Under the pieces are notes generated by a model that was not told where the DNA came from, searched no databases, and saw nothing but the letters and a program-made list of their open reading frames with translations. Below, piece by piece: positions 16,825 through 25,933 of a stretch of 64,000 bases of DNA. Origin of the DNA: DATARH01 sp963789255. Its GTDB lineage: Bacteria; Pseudomonadota; Alphaproteobacteria; ATCC43930; CGMCC-115725. The first letter of the stretch is position 1, and every line of letters begins with the position of its first letter. Where the stretch lies: positions 248,001 to 312,000 of the forward strand of contig CAWBJW010000001.1 of assembly GCA_963789255.1 (NCBI GenBank), given 5' to 3'. Made by a program: the position numbers and the translations under genes.

Positions 16825-17019
16825 ATGACGACCTTCCTGACGATCCTCCTGGTGCTTGCCATGCTCGGCGTCCTGGGCGTGCTCGGCGCCGGGGTGGCGA
16901 CGATGATCCGCGGCGGCAATTCGCGGCGCTCGAACAAGCTGATGCAGGCGCGCGTCGTGATGCAGGGCATCGCGCTCCTGGTGCTCGCGCTGTTGATGAT
17001 GCTGGGCAGCCGCCGCTGA
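16825..17019 (+). CDS. HIG1-like twin-transmembrane protein
   Basis: A 64-residue protein with two membrane helices joined by a short basic loop. The loop plus second helix (SNKLMQARVVMQGIALLVLALLMML) matches the HIG1 (hypoxia-induced) domain pattern, which in mitochondria assists cytochrome oxidase. It ends five bases before the cobalamin adenosyltransferase start, so the two are probably translated from one message. I recall the same pairing in other alphaproteobacteria. Confidence 0.75.
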   Translation: MTTFLTILLVLAMLGVLGVLGAGVATMIRGGNSRRSNKLMQARVVMQGIALLVLALLMMLGSRR

Positions 17020-17024
17020 CCCTG

Positions 17025-17595
17025 ATGGTGCGCCTCACCCGGATCTATACGAAGGGCGGCGACACGGGCGAGACCTCGCTCGGCGACGGCAGCCGGGTGC
17101 CGAAAGAGGCGCTGCGGGTCGAGGCCTACGGCACGGTTGACGAAGCCAACGCGGCGATCGGCTTGGCGCGGCTGCACATTACAGACGATGACGAAGCCGA
17201 CGGGATGCTGGCGCGCATCCAGAACGATCTGTTCGACCTCGGCGCCGATTTGTGCACCCCCGAAGACGGCAGGCGCGCAGCCGGCGCGTTGCGCATCGTC
17301 GCGGCGCAGACCAAGCGCCTGGAGCGCGAGATCGATGCGATGAACCGGGCGCTCAAGCCGCTCGAACTCGTTCATCCTGCCGGGCGGCCAGCCCGCCGCG
17401 GCATTTCTCCATCTCGCGCGCACCGTGACGCGGCGGGCCGAGCGCCGGGTCTGCGCGCTGGCCGCTGCCGAGACGGTCAACCCCGAGGCGGTCAAATATC
17501 TCAACCGCCTCTCCGACCATCTGTTCGTGCTGGGCCGCCGGGTCAACGACAACGGCAGATGGGACGTGCTGTGGCAGCCCGGCGCGACCCGGTGA
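17025..17595 (+). pseudogene. Cob(I)yrinic acid a,c-diamide adenosyltransferase, PduO type, one frameshift
   Basis: The enzyme transfers adenosyl from ATP to cob(I)alamin. The 5' part encodes RIYTKGGDTGETSLGDG, the ATP-binding N-terminus, through to REIDAMNRALKPLE. At about 17365 (CTCGAACTCG) the frame must skip one base, after which the conserved FILPGGQPAAAFLHLARTV, RRAERR and YLNRLSDHLFVLGR segments follow and end at the TGA at 17593-17595. Corrected length is 189 residues, normal for the family. There is no other damage, so a sequencing insertion is more likely than true decay. Confidence 0.85.
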
Positions 17596-17614
17596 GCCCC
17601 GGGCCCGCCGGCGG

Positions 17615-17797
17615 CAAGTTCCCTGCCGGCATGGAAAATTTCGCCCGAACGGCGCCCAATTCCGCGATAACCCGTTGGATTGGTTCGGTTTTGCGCGGCG
17701 ATGATGCCGCCGTTGCAGGGAATTTTTGCCGCCATTGCAGGGAGATTTTGCGCACGAGCAGGGAGATTTTTCGCACGAGAAGGGAGATTTTGCGGGC
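17615..17797. repeat. AGGGA-ATTTT dispersed repeat with 21-base tandem units
   Basis: A 183-base element after the adenosyltransferase. Four units at about 17715-17794 share an AGGGA-(G)ATTTT core with a spacing near 21 bases. Upstream is a flank containing CCGTTGGATTGGTT. The flank and the units both recur at 40830-41000, and shorter pieces occur near 24274 and 54519. No protein is encoded. Confidence 0.75.
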
Positions 17798-17903
17798 ACA
17801 CAGCATCCTTTCCGCAGTCGCGGATATTGCGATTGAGATAAATGGCATCAGATGATAAAATGTCAACCAGTGGCGTTGCGATAATGGGACGGAGGGACCG
17901 CGA

Positions 17904-18284
17904 ATGGTGACGATCGAACTGATGCGGGCGATTTCGGCCGCATTCAACAGCCGCGACGTCGAGCGGATTGTCGATTGCTTCGCCGAGGATGGCGTCTTCT
18001 GCCTCTCGCGCGGGCCGGAGCCGGTGGGCCGCACGCTGCGCGGCAAGGCGGCGATCCGGAAGGCGCTCAGCGACCGCTTCGGGCAGATCCCCGACATGCG
18101 CTGGGAGAATGAGGAATACATCCTCGCCGGGGACCGCGCGCTCTCGCTGTGGACCGTGCGCGGCACGGGCAATGACGGCGAGGAGCTGAATTACCAGGGC
18201 TGCGACATCTACCGCTTCCAGGGCGACAAGATCATCCACAAGAACACCTTCTGGAAGATCGTCGAGCACAAGGACCGGCTGTAG
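17904..18284 (+). CDS. SnoaL-like/NTF2-like family protein
   Basis: A 126-residue protein with the cone-shaped NTF2-like fold typical of SnoaL polyketide cyclases, ketosteroid isomerases and many small uncharacterised enzymes. Visible features are the helix AISAAFNSRDVERIVDCFAEDGVF and late strands GCDIYRFQGDKIIHKNTFWKI. No substrate can be named. It stands alone between a repeat and the etf operon. Confidence 0.8.
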   Translation: MVTIELMRAISAAFNSRDVERIVDCFAEDGVFCLSRGPEPVGRTLRGKAAIRKALSDRFGQIPDMRWENEEYILAGDRALSLWTVRGTGNDGEELNYQGCDIYRFQGDKIIHKNTFWKIVEHKDRL

Positions 18285-18324
18285 AATTGCTTCGCGCCTG
18301 CTTGGGATTGCGGACTAGGCAAGA

Positions 18325-18444
18325 TGCGTCCTTCGAGACGGCTGCTTCGCAGCCTCCTCAGGATGACGGTAAGCCTCTAATGCCACACACAAATATTCGC
18401 CATCCTGAGGAGCGCTCCGGGAGGAGCGCGTCTCGAAGGACGCA
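18325..18444. repeat. Large inverted repeat family, copy 1
   Basis: The left arm contains TGCGTCCTTCGAGACG and CCTCCTCAGGATGA; the right arm contains TCATCCTGAGGAG-like and CGTCTCGAAGGACGCA sequence. The arms are about 45 bases each and sub-hairpins lie within each arm. Two more copies are at 28974 and 31146. It separates the NTF2-like gene from etfB and could end transcription. Confidence 0.8.
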
Positions 18445-18537
18445 TTGCGCCCCTGCATCATCTCTGCGGCGCCGGCCTCTTGCCTTCGCGCCGGGTGCGT
18501 GCACAAATTCGCCGCCGAACCGTCGTGAGGGAACGAG

Positions 18538-19287
18538 ATGAAAGCGCTGGTCGCGGTGAAAAGGGTCGTCGATTACAACGTCAAGATCCGGGTCAAGGCG
18601 GACCAGAGCGGGGTCGAGACCGCCAACGTCAAGATGTCGATGAACCCGTTCGACGAGATCGCCGTCGAGGAGGCGTTGCGCCTGCGCGAGGCCGGCATCG
18701 TCGAGGAGGTGATCATCGTCTCGGCCGGCGTTCAGCAATGCCAGGAGACGATCCGCACCGCCTTGGCGATGGGCGCCGACCGCGGCGTATTGGTGCCGAC
18801 CGATGTCGAACTGCAGCCGCTCGCCGTCGCCAAATTGCTGAAGGCGGTGATCGACAAGGAAGGCCCCGAGATCGTCATCATCGGCAAGCAGGCGATCGAT
18901 GATGATTGCAACCAGACCGGACAGATGCTCGCCGCACTTTTGGGGTGGCCGCAGGCGACTTTCGCCTCCAAACTCAAGATCGAGGGCGGCCATGCCGAGG
19001 TGACGCGCGAGGTCGATGGCGGGCTGGAGACGATCGCGTTCAGCCTGCCGATCGTCGTCACCACCGATCTGCGCCTCAACGAGCCGCGCTATGCCTCGCT
19101 GCCCAACATCATGAAGGCGAAGAAGAAGCCGATCGTGCCGATGACCCCGGAGGAGCTTGGGGTCGACGTCACGCCGCGGCTGATCACGCTCAAGGTCGAG
19201 GAGCCGGCGAAGCGGCAGGGCGGGGTCAAGGTCGGCTCGGTCGCCGAGCTGGTCGACAAGCTGAAGAACGAAGCGCGGGTGATCTGA
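18538..19287 (+). CDS. etfB: Electron transfer flavoprotein beta subunit
   Basis: A 249-residue EtfB. With EtfA it carries electrons from acyl-CoA and other flavin dehydrogenases to ETF:quinone oxidoreductase. It starts MKALVAVKRVVDYNVK and contains the AMP-binding region and the recognition loop RLNEPRYASLPNIMKAKKKP, the lysine-rich tip that docks partner dehydrogenases. The TGA overlaps the ATG of etfA by one base, showing translational coupling. Confidence 0.95.
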   Translation: MKALVAVKRVVDYNVKIRVKADQSGVETANVKMSMNPFDEIAVEEALRLREAGIVEEVIIVSAGVQQCQETIRTALAMGADRGVLVPTDVELQPLAVAKLLKAVIDKEGPEIVIIGKQAIDDDCNQTGQMLAALLGWPQATFASKLKIEGGHAEVTREVDGGLETIAFSLPIVVTTDLRLNEPRYASLPNIMKAKKKPIVPMTPEELGVDVTPRLITLKVEEPAKRQGGVKVGSVAELVDKLKNEARVI

Positions 19288-20255
19288 TGTCGGTTCTCGT
19301 CGTTGCCGAGCATGACAACCGGGCGGTGAAGGCGGCGACGCTGCACGCCGTCACCGCCGCCGCCGAAATCGCCGCGAAGGCCGGGAGCGACGTGCATATC
19401 CTGGTTGCCGGCAAGGATTGCCAGGGCGCCGCCGAGGCGGCATCGCACATCGCCGGGACGGCCAAGGTGCTCGTCGCCGACGATGCCGCCTACGATCACG
19501 GTCTCGCCGAGAACTGGGCGCCGCTGATCGTCGCTCTCGTTGGTAGCTCCGGGGGCGGCTACAGCCATGTGCTGGCGCCGGCGACGACCTCGGGCAAGAA
19601 CTTGATGCCGCGGGTCGCCGCGCTCCTCGATGTGATGCAGATTTCCGACATCAGCGCGGTGGTCTCGCCCGATACCTTCGTGCGGCCGATCTACGCCGGC
19701 AACGCGCTGGCGACGGTGCAATCGAAGGATGCCATCAAGATCATCACGGTGCGCGGCACCGCCTTCGCCCCGGCCGACGCGACCGGCGGCAATGCGGCGA
19801 TCGAGAATGTGGCGGCGACCGGCGCAGCCGGCCTCTCCGAGTTCGTCCGCGCCGAATTGTCGAAATCGGAGCGGCCCGAGCTGACCAGCGCCCGAATCAT
19901 CATCTCGGGCGGCCGCGGCATGCAGTCGGGCGACAATTTCCACCTCTTGGAAAAGGTCGCCGACAGGCTCGGCGCCGCGGTCGGCGCCTCGCGCGCCGCG
20001 GTCGATGCCGGGTTTGTGCCCAACGACTACCAGGTCGGCCAGACCGGCAAGATCGTCGCGCCCGAACTCTATGTCGCGGTCGGCATTTCGGGCGCGATCC
20101 AGCACCTCGCCGGGATGAAGGATTCCAAGGTCATCGTCGCGATCAACAAGGACGACGAGGCGCCGATCTTCCAGATCGCCGATTACGGCATCGTCGGCGA
20201 TCTGTTCAAGATCCTGCCGGAGCTCGACGAGGAGCTCGGGAAGCGCCAGGAGTGA
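19287..20255 (+). CDS. etfA: Electron transfer flavoprotein alpha subunit
   Basis: A 322-residue EtfA. The C-terminal FAD domain is intact, with the IISGGRGMQ loop, GQTGKIVAPELYVAVGISGAIQHLAGM, and the final IADYGIVGDLF block. It pairs with EtfB upstream (one-base overlap), and the following dehydrogenase starts inside its stop codon. The three genes form a beta-oxidation or hydroxybutyrate utilisation operon. Confidence 0.95.
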   Translation: MSVLVVAEHDNRAVKAATLHAVTAAAEIAAKAGSDVHILVAGKDCQGAAEAASHIAGTAKVLVADDAAYDHGLAENWAPLIVALVGSSGGGYSHVLAPATTSGKNLMPRVAALLDVMQISDISAVVSPDTFVRPIYAGNALATVQSKDAIKIITVRGTAFAPADATGGNAAIENVAATGAAGLSEFVRAELSKSERPELTSARIIISGGRGMQSGDNFHLLEKVADRLGAAVGASRAAVDAGFVPNDYQVGQTGKIVAPELYVAVGISGAIQHLAGMKDSKVIVAINKDDEAPIFQIADYGIVGDLFKILPELDEELGKRQE

Positions 20256-21148
20256 GCGAGGCGGACGCCGCGCCGGAGATCCGCCGTATCGGCGTGATCG
20301 GCGCCGGGCAGATGGGGCGCGGCATCGCCCATGTCTGCGCGCTGGCCGGGCTCGATGTGGTGCTGACCGATATCGACGCCGCGGCGCTCGGCAAGGCGCG
20401 CGAGGCGATCGCGGGCAGCCTGGCGCGCCAGGTGGCGCGCGGCCGGATTCGCGAGGAGGACCGGGCGGCGGCGCTGGCCCATATCGCCACGGCACCCGAC
20501 TACGCAGCGTTCGGCGATTGCGACATGGTGATCGAGGCGGCGACCGAGAAGGAGGCGGTCAAGCGCGAGATCTTCAAAAACCTTGTGCCGGTGCTGAAGC
20601 CGGCGGCGCTGATTGCCAGCAACACCTCGTCGATCTCGATCACCCGGCTCGCCGCGGCGACCGACCGGCCGGGCCGTTTCATCGGCATGCATTTCATGAA
20701 CCCGGTGCCGGTGATGAGCCTCGTCGAGCTGATCCGCGGCATCGCCACCGACGAGGCGACCTTTGCGGCGACCCGCGATCTCGCGCTGAAGCTCGGCAAG
20801 ATTCCGGTCATGGCCGAGGATTTCCCGGCCTTCATCGTCAACCGCATCCTGTTGCCGATGATCAACGAGGCGGTCTACACGCTTTATGAGGGGGTCGGCT
20901 CGGTCGCGGCGATCGACACGGCGATGAAGCTCGGCGCCAACCATCCGATGGGCCCCTTGGAGCTCGCGGATTTCATCGGCCTCGACACCTGCCTGTCGAT
21001 CATGCAGGTGCTCCACGAGGGGCTGGCCGACAGCAAGTACCGGCCGTGCCCGCTGCTCGTCAAATACGTCGAGGCCGGCTGGCTCGGCCGCAAGACCGGC
21101 CGCGGCTTCTACGACTACCGCGGCGACCACCCGGTGCCGACGCGGTGA
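20252..21148 (+). CDS. 3-hydroxybutyryl-CoA dehydrogenase
   Basis: A 298-residue 3-hydroxyacyl-CoA dehydrogenase that interconverts 3-hydroxybutyryl-CoA and acetoacetyl-CoA with NAD(H). The Rossmann motif is GVIGAGQMGRGIAHVCALAG, the catalytic His is in GMHFMNPVPVM, and the C-terminal domain has NHPMGPLELADFIGLDT and GRKTGRGFYDY. It starts with GTG overlapping the etfA stop by four bases. It supplies electrons for the ETF-linked chain and may connect to the PHB genes elsewhere in the window. Confidence 0.93.
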   Translation: MSEADAAPEIRRIGVIGAGQMGRGIAHVCALAGLDVVLTDIDAAALGKAREAIAGSLARQVARGRIREEDRAAALAHIATAPDYAAFGDCDMVIEAATEKEAVKREIFKNLVPVLKPAALIASNTSSISITRLAAATDRPGRFIGMHFMNPVPVMSLVELIRGIATDEATFAATRDLALKLGKIPVMAEDFPAFIVNRILLPMINEAVYTLYEGVGSVAAIDTAMKLGANHPMGPLELADFIGLDTCLSIMQVLHEGLADSKYRPCPLLVKYVEAGWLGRKTGRGFYDYRGDHPVPTR

Positions 21149-21169
21149 ATTGATCCCGGAGGCCCGCCT

Positions 21170-22678
21170 ATGAAGCGCGTTCTGACCGGCCGGTTCATGC
21201 ACGAGACCAACACCTTCAGCGTGCAGAAGACCGATATGGCGCTGTGGCGGCGGCGCGACTTTCACCGCGACAACGAGATCCCGGCGGCGTTCCGCGGCAC
21301 CCGCTCGGCATTGGGCGCGACCTTCGAGGCGGCCGACAAATACGGCTGGACCCTGGTTCACCCGGTCTCGGCCAACGCCAACCCGTCGGGCATCGTCAGC
21401 GACGACGCGTTCGACCGGATCGGCGGGATGATCCTCGCTGCGGCCGGGCGTCAGGGGCCGATCGACGGCGTCTTGCTGCACCTGCACGGCGCGATGGTCG
21501 TCGAGTCCTACGAGGACGGTGAGGGCGAACTCCTGGCGCGGCTGCGGCAGAGGCTGGGGCCCGAGGTGCCGGTCGTCGTCACCCTCGATCTGCACGCCAA
21601 CGTGACGCAGGCGATGGCCGACAATGCCAGCGCGCTCATCGCCTTCCGCACCTACCCGCATATCGACATGTACGAGCGCGCCTGGCAGGGCGCCCATCTG
21701 CTCGAACGGGCGATGCGGGGCGAGGTAAGTCCGCGCACCGTGATCGCGCGGCGGCCGATGATCTACGGGCTCGACCGCGGCCGCCACCGGCTGGGGCCGA
21801 TGGCCGAGCTGATCGCCCGCGGCGAGGCGCTGGAGGCGGAAGGCGACGCGCTCGCGGTCAGCATCTGCGCCGGGTTCAGCCGCGCCAACATCCGCGATGT
21901 CGGACCGTCGGTGACGGTGACGGTAAACGCCTCCGGGGACGGCAGTGCCGCGCGCGGGCAGGCGATCGCCGAAGAATTCATGGACCATGCCTGGGCGACC
22001 CGCGATTACCAAAGCTTCACGCTGCTCTCGTGCGCCGAGGCGGTCGCCCGCGCCAGGGAAGGAAAACCCGGCGACAAGCCGCTCGTCATCGCCGACTACA
22101 CCGACAACCCCGGCGGCGGCGGCTATGGCGACGCCACCGCGTTTCTGAAGGCCCTGGTTGAGGCGAGAGTCGAGCGCGTCGCCTTTCATGCGATCTGCGA
22201 CCCCGAGGCGGTCGAGGCCGGGATCGCCGCCGGGGTCGGCGCGACGACGGCGATAACCCTCGGCGGCAAGACCGACCCGGCGATGGGCGGCGGGCCGCTG
22301 GACTTGACCGGCGAGGTCACCCACCTGACCGCCGGCCGCTTCATCGCCTATGGCCCGATGGGCGGCGGGGTCGAGCGCGATTACGGCCCCTCGATGGTGT
22401 TCCGGGTCGGCGGCCCCGGCGGTATCGACATCATCGTCATCACCAACAACGGCCAGGCGGTCGATCTCGGGCAGTTCACCTCATTGGGCATCGACCCGGC
22501 CCGCTATACGACCGTGGCGGTCAAGTCGATGCAGCATTTCCGCGCCGCCTTCGAGCCGATCGCGCGCGAGGTGATCCTCGTCGACACCGGCGCCCTGTGC
22601 TCCGAGATCTACACCCCGGAACTGTTCGACAAGGTGCGCCGCCCGGTCTGGCCGCTCGACACCATCGAGCCCACCTGA
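21170..22678 (+). CDS. M81 family metallopeptidase (MlrC-like), copy 2
   Basis: A 502-residue paralogue of the protein at 598. Shared family blocks are RFMHETNTFSVQKTD, HLHGAMVVESYEDGEGE, LDLHANVTQAM, FRTYPHIDMYE and DNPGGGGYGD. It lies 21 bases after the dehydrogenase and may belong to the etf operon transcript. The last 70 bases overlap the convergent gene at 22609. A near-identical 3' fragment of this gene type is found at about 24085-24162. Confidence 0.9.
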   Translation: MKRVLTGRFMHETNTFSVQKTDMALWRRRDFHRDNEIPAAFRGTRSALGATFEAADKYGWTLVHPVSANANPSGIVSDDAFDRIGGMILAAAGRQGPIDGVLLHLHGAMVVESYEDGEGELLARLRQRLGPEVPVVVTLDLHANVTQAMADNASALIAFRTYPHIDMYERAWQGAHLLERAMRGEVSPRTVIARRPMIYGLDRGRHRLGPMAELIARGEALEAEGDALAVSICAGFSRANIRDVGPSVTVTVNASGDGSAARGQAIAEEFMDHAWATRDYQSFTLLSCAEAVARAREGKPGDKPLVIADYTDNPGGGGYGDATAFLKALVEARVERVAFHAICDPEAVEAGIAAGVGATTAITLGGKTDPAMGGGPLDLTGEVTHLTAGRFIAYGPMGGGVERDYGPSMVFRVGGPGGIDIIVITNNGQAVDLGQFTSLGIDPARYTTVAVKSMQHFRAAFEPIAREVILVDTGALCSEIYTPELFDKVRRPVWPLDTIEPT

Positions 22679-23667
22679 CTCTCGCCGTCGAGCGAACCGG
22701 CTCCGCTGTAGCCGAACCGCATCGGTGCGAACTCGAAGCCGCGCTTCCACGCCAGCAGGCCGGCGTTGCCGTGTTCGAGCGCGCCGTAGAGCAGATAGCG
22801 AAGGCCGCGGACGCGCGGATCCTGGCGCGCCAGCAACCAGGTCATCACGTCATGGAACAAGAGTTTCATGATGTGCCGGGACAGATAGCCGCCATGGCCC
22901 ATGAAGCCGGTCGTCTGGACCAGATTGCCGGTGCGTTTCAGGAATAAATAGCCGACGAGGCGCTCGCAGGCGCCGTCCTGACGGTCGCCATCCTGGGCGT
23001 GCCGATCGTCGGCACCCTCGCGGGTGAAGACGCCCCAATCGATGTGCCAGTGAAGGAGGCAGGCGGGCGGCGGCGGCTCCGGCAGCGCCATGCCGGGGAC
23101 GATCTCGGACGGCGGTCGCCCGAGATAGGCGGCAAGCTCGGCGGGTGCTATGGCGAATTCCGACGGCGGCGGCGTGCGCAGCAGCGTCGCCAGCATCAGC
23201 CCGGAGCGGAACCACTTCGACGTGTCGATGTCAAAGCGCTGACGCCGGTAGAGGTCGCTATGAATGGTCTTGCAGAAGAAGCCGTCCGCCCGCGCCCTTC
23301 TGACCTGGCGCAGAATCCCGCCCTTCGAGTGCCGCCTGACGCGGGCCAAATAGCGGTCAACATCGGGATATCGATCGAGGTCGATGACGCAGGGAACACA
23401 GCGGAACAGCGCTTTTCGATGGGTGTCCCGGAACAGATATTTCGACAGATAGCGGCGCTCGCCGGCGACGAAATCGAGGCAATTCGACAGACAATCGCCA
23501 CCCGCCGGCAGCAGATCGAGGTCGGCGCAGCCGAGATCGCCGACCTGCGCAATCCCAAAAAGCGCCAGGCGACGATGTTTTGTCGCGGCGACGTGCAGGG
23601 GCTCGATCCAGTCCAGTTCGACGCGCCGTATCGCGCGTCCGGCGGCATCCCAGCGGCCGAAAGCCAC
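22609..23667 (-). CDS. Hypothetical protein, possibly acyltransferase-like
   Basis: A 352-residue soluble protein that I cannot assign. Conserved-looking segments include LYRRQRFDIDTSKWFRSG, HWHIDWGVFTREG, LVGYLFLKRTGNLVQTTGFMGHG, and RGLRYLLYGALEHGNAGLLAWKRGFEF. The last resembles the end of GNAT or FemAB-like domains, where a lone A-L-E-H-G segment precedes the terminal strand. Codon bias favours this strand over the overlapping plus-strand frame. Its 3' end overlaps the M81 gene by 70 bases. Confidence 0.6.
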   Translation of the reverse strand: MAFGRWDAAGRAIRRVELDWIEPLHVAATKHRRLALFGIAQVGDLGCADLDLLPAGGDCLSNCLDFVAGERRYLSKYLFRDTHRKALFRCVPCVIDLDRYPDVDRYLARVRRHSKGGILRQVRRARADGFFCKTIHSDLYRRQRFDIDTSKWFRSGLMLATLLRTPPPSEFAIAPAELAAYLGRPPSEIVPGMALPEPPPPACLLHWHIDWGVFTREGADDRHAQDGDRQDGACERLVGYLFLKRTGNLVQTTGFMGHGGYLSRHIMKLLFHDVMTWLLARQDPRVRGLRYLLYGALEHGNAGLLAWKRGFEFAPMRFGYSGAGSLDGESQVGSMVSSGQTGRRTLSNSSGV

Positions 23668-23676
23668 GCGCCGACC

Positions 23677-24006
23677 CTACACGCGGCGACCGGGAACCGC
23701 GAGGGTGGCGCTCTTTTCGATCGCCTGATCCATCTCCGCGGGAGTCACCAGCGCCGTCAGCGTCAGATGTACCGCACCGGCCCCGCTCGCCGCCACCGAT
23801 ACGGCCACGGCTGAGGCATTATCAGGATAATCGGCGATCACCACGGCGTCGTATTGCCCGAACGAAAAATAAAATGCTTCGATCTTTCCCCCGGCCGACT
23901 CGGCAAATTTCGTCACCGCCTCGCGCAGGCCGGTGCCTCTGGCTTTGGTCAGGACCTCGCGAATTCCTTCTTTGGTGATCGACGCCTGAACGAGATATTT
24001 GGGCAT
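23677..24006 (-). CDS. GYD domain protein
   Basis: A 109-residue protein of the GYD family (dimeric alpha-beta barrel-like). It reads MPKYLVQASITKEGIREVLTK, then a KIEAFYFSFGQYDAVVIADYPDN segment and a final strand-helix pair. The function is unknown; relatives are often thought to bind small ligands. GGGGAGG lies just upstream of the ATG at 24006. It may be co-transcribed with the gene at 22609, which begins nine bases further on. Confidence 0.85.
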   Translation of the reverse strand: MPKYLVQASITKEGIREVLTKARGTGLREAVTKFAESAGGKIEAFYFSFGQYDAVVIADYPDNASAVAVSVAASGAGAVHLTLTALVTPAEMDQAIEKSATLAVPGRRV

Positions 24007-24084
24007 GATTGACCTCCCCGGAAATGCCGGCAAGCGGCATGGGCGTGAGCGTAGGCCGGCAATGTGACCGGCTCAAGACCAGAC

Positions 24085-24162
24085 CCGCTATTCGACGGTC
24101 TGCGTCAAGTCGATGCAGCATTTCCGCGCCGCCTTCGAGCCGGTCGCGCGCGAGGTGATGTA
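24085..24162 (+). pseudogene. Fragment of an M81 metallopeptidase gene
   Basis: About 75 bases nearly identical to bases 22497-22574 of the second M81 gene, including a 40-base stretch around AAGTCGATGCAGCATTTCCG that differs at only one or two sites. It encodes the VKSMQHFRAAFEP(I/V)AREV segment near the C-terminus and then diverges completely. There is no open frame of useful length. This is a relic of a duplication or deletion. Confidence 0.75.
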
Positions 24163-24349
24163 TATAGGAATATTGGCTGGGTTCCCGGGCACTGGATATG
24201 GGTGCGACTACGGCGTGCGTAATGGGTTTAGATGCGGCGACCTAATTGCGCTGTGATTGGTTGGTGCAAAAAGCAAGGGAATTTTGCGCGAAGCCCAAGT
24301 CATTGAAATCCTGTCTCTTTTCCTGTGCAGAATACAGGTGCGGAACGGC
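24163..24349. other. Spacer with one AGGGAATTTT repeat unit
   Basis: The spacer between the M81 fragment and the end of purH is less GC-rich than its surroundings. It holds a GCAAGGGAATTTTGCGCGAA unit at about 24273-24292, the same family as 17615 and 40830. No gene or clear terminator was seen. Confidence 0.5.
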
Positions 24350-25933
24350 TCAATGCCGGAAATGGCGGATGTCGGTGAACACCATGGCGATGCCGGCCTG
24401 GTCGGCGGCGGCGATGACTTCGGCGTCGCGGCGCGAGCGGCCGGGCTGGATTGCCGCGGTGGCGCCGGCCCTGATCGCTTCCTCGAGCCCGTCGGCGAAC
24501 GGGTAGAAGGCGTCCGAGGCGACGACCGAACCCTGCGTCGGCGATTGGGAGAGGCCGGCGGCGCGGCCGGTTTCGGCGGCCTTGGCGGCGGCGATCCTGA
24601 CGCTGTCGACGCGGCTCGGCTGGCCGGCGCCGATGCCGACCGTGGCGCCATCGCGGGCGAAGACGATGGCGTTCGACTTGACGTGCTTGGCGACCGTGTC
24701 GGCGAACAGCAGGTCGGTTATCTCCGACTCGGTCGGCGCGCGCTTGGTTACGACCTTCAGCGCATCGCGTCCGGCCGCGACGCGGTCGCGTTCCTGCACC
24801 AGGAAACCGCCGGCCACCGAGCGCAGCGTCCGGCCCGGCGCCCGCGGGTCGGGGAGGCCGCCGGTCAGGAGGAGGCGCAACGCGCTGCGGCGCTTGAGGA
24901 TCGCGCGGGCCTCCGGCTCGGCCTCCGGGGCGATGACGACCTCGACGAAGATTTTTGCGATCGCTTCGGCGGTTGCCGCGTCGAGCGGCCGGTTGACCGC
25001 GACGATGCCGCCAAAGGCGCTGACCGGATCGCACGCCAGCGCCTTGTCCCAGGCGGCGCGCAGGCTGATGCCGATGGCGGCGCCGCACGGGTTGGCGTGC
25101 TTGATGATCGCGACCGCCGGCCCGGCGAATTCGGCGACCAGCTCGAAGGCCGCGTCGGTATCGGCGTAGTTGTTGTAGGACATCTCCTTGCCCTGCACCA
25201 GCCGCGCGCCGGCGACGCCCGGGCGGTTTTCGCCGGTGCGGTAGAGGGCGGCCCTTTGGTGCGGGTTCTCGCCATAGCGGGTCTGTTCGGCGAGACGGCC
25301 GGCGACGACCAGCGTCTCGGGAAAGGCGATGCCATCCTCGCGGGCGAACCACGAAGCGATCGCCGCATCGTAGGCGGCGGTCAGGCCGTAGGCCTTCTGC
25401 GCCAGATGGCGGCGCAAGCCGGGGCCGACCCCGCCGTCCGATGCCGCCATCTCGCGCAGCAACGCAGGGTAATCGGCCGGGTCGGTGAGGACGGTCACGA
25501 ATTCGTGGTTTTTCGCGGCGGCGCGGATCAGCGCGACCCCGCCGATATCGATGTTCTCGATCGACGCCGCGCGGTCGGCGCCGGAGGCGACCGTCGCGGC
25601 AAACGGATAGAGGTTGCACACCAGGAGGTCGATCTCGCCGATGCCGCGTTCGGCCAGCGCGGCGAGGTGGTCCGCCCGGTCGCGCCGCGCCAGGAGCCCG
25701 CCATGGATCGCCGGGTGCAGGGTCTTGACCCTGCCGTCGAGCATCTCGGGAAAGCCGGTCAGCGCGGCGACCTCGGTCGCCTTTAGCCCGGCTTCGGCGA
25801 GCGTCCCGGCCGAGCCGCCGGTTGAGACCAGCGCGATGCCGCGCCCTGCGAGCGCGCGCGCCAGCGGCACGAGCCCCGCCTTGTCGCTGACCGAGATCAG
25901 CGCGCGGCGAATGGGTCGCGGCGTGTCGGTCAT
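24350..25933 (-). CDS. purH: Bifunctional AICAR transformylase/IMP cyclohydrolase
   Basis: A 527-residue PurH catalysing the last two steps of de novo purine synthesis: formylation of AICAR and ring closure to IMP. The N-terminal cyclohydrolase domain shows RALISVSDKAGLVPLARAL and GRVKTLHPAIHGGLLARRD. The C-terminal transformylase has KHANPCGAAIG and the late SDAFYPFADGLEEA and QPGRSRRDAEVI motifs. Its ATG overlaps the stop of the glycosyltransferase upstream by four bases. Confidence 0.96.
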   Translation of the reverse strand: MTDTPRPIRRALISVSDKAGLVPLARALAGRGIALVSTGGSAGTLAEAGLKATEVAALTGFPEMLDGRVKTLHPAIHGGLLARRDRADHLAALAERGIGEIDLLVCNLYPFAATVASGADRAASIENIDIGGVALIRAAAKNHEFVTVLTDPADYPALLREMAASDGGVGPGLRRHLAQKAYGLTAAYDAAIASWFAREDGIAFPETLVVAGRLAEQTRYGENPHQRAALYRTGENRPGVAGARLVQGKEMSYNNYADTDAAFELVAEFAGPAVAIIKHANPCGAAIGISLRAAWDKALACDPVSAFGGIVAVNRPLDAATAEAIAKIFVEVVIAPEAEPEARAILKRRSALRLLLTGGLPDPRAPGRTLRSVAGGFLVQERDRVAAGRDALKVVTKRAPTESEITDLLFADTVAKHVKSNAIVFARDGATVGIGAGQPSRVDSVRIAAAKAAETGRAAGLSQSPTQGSVVASDAFYPFADGLEEAIRAGATAAIQPGRSRRDAEVIAAADQAGIAMVFTDIRHFRH

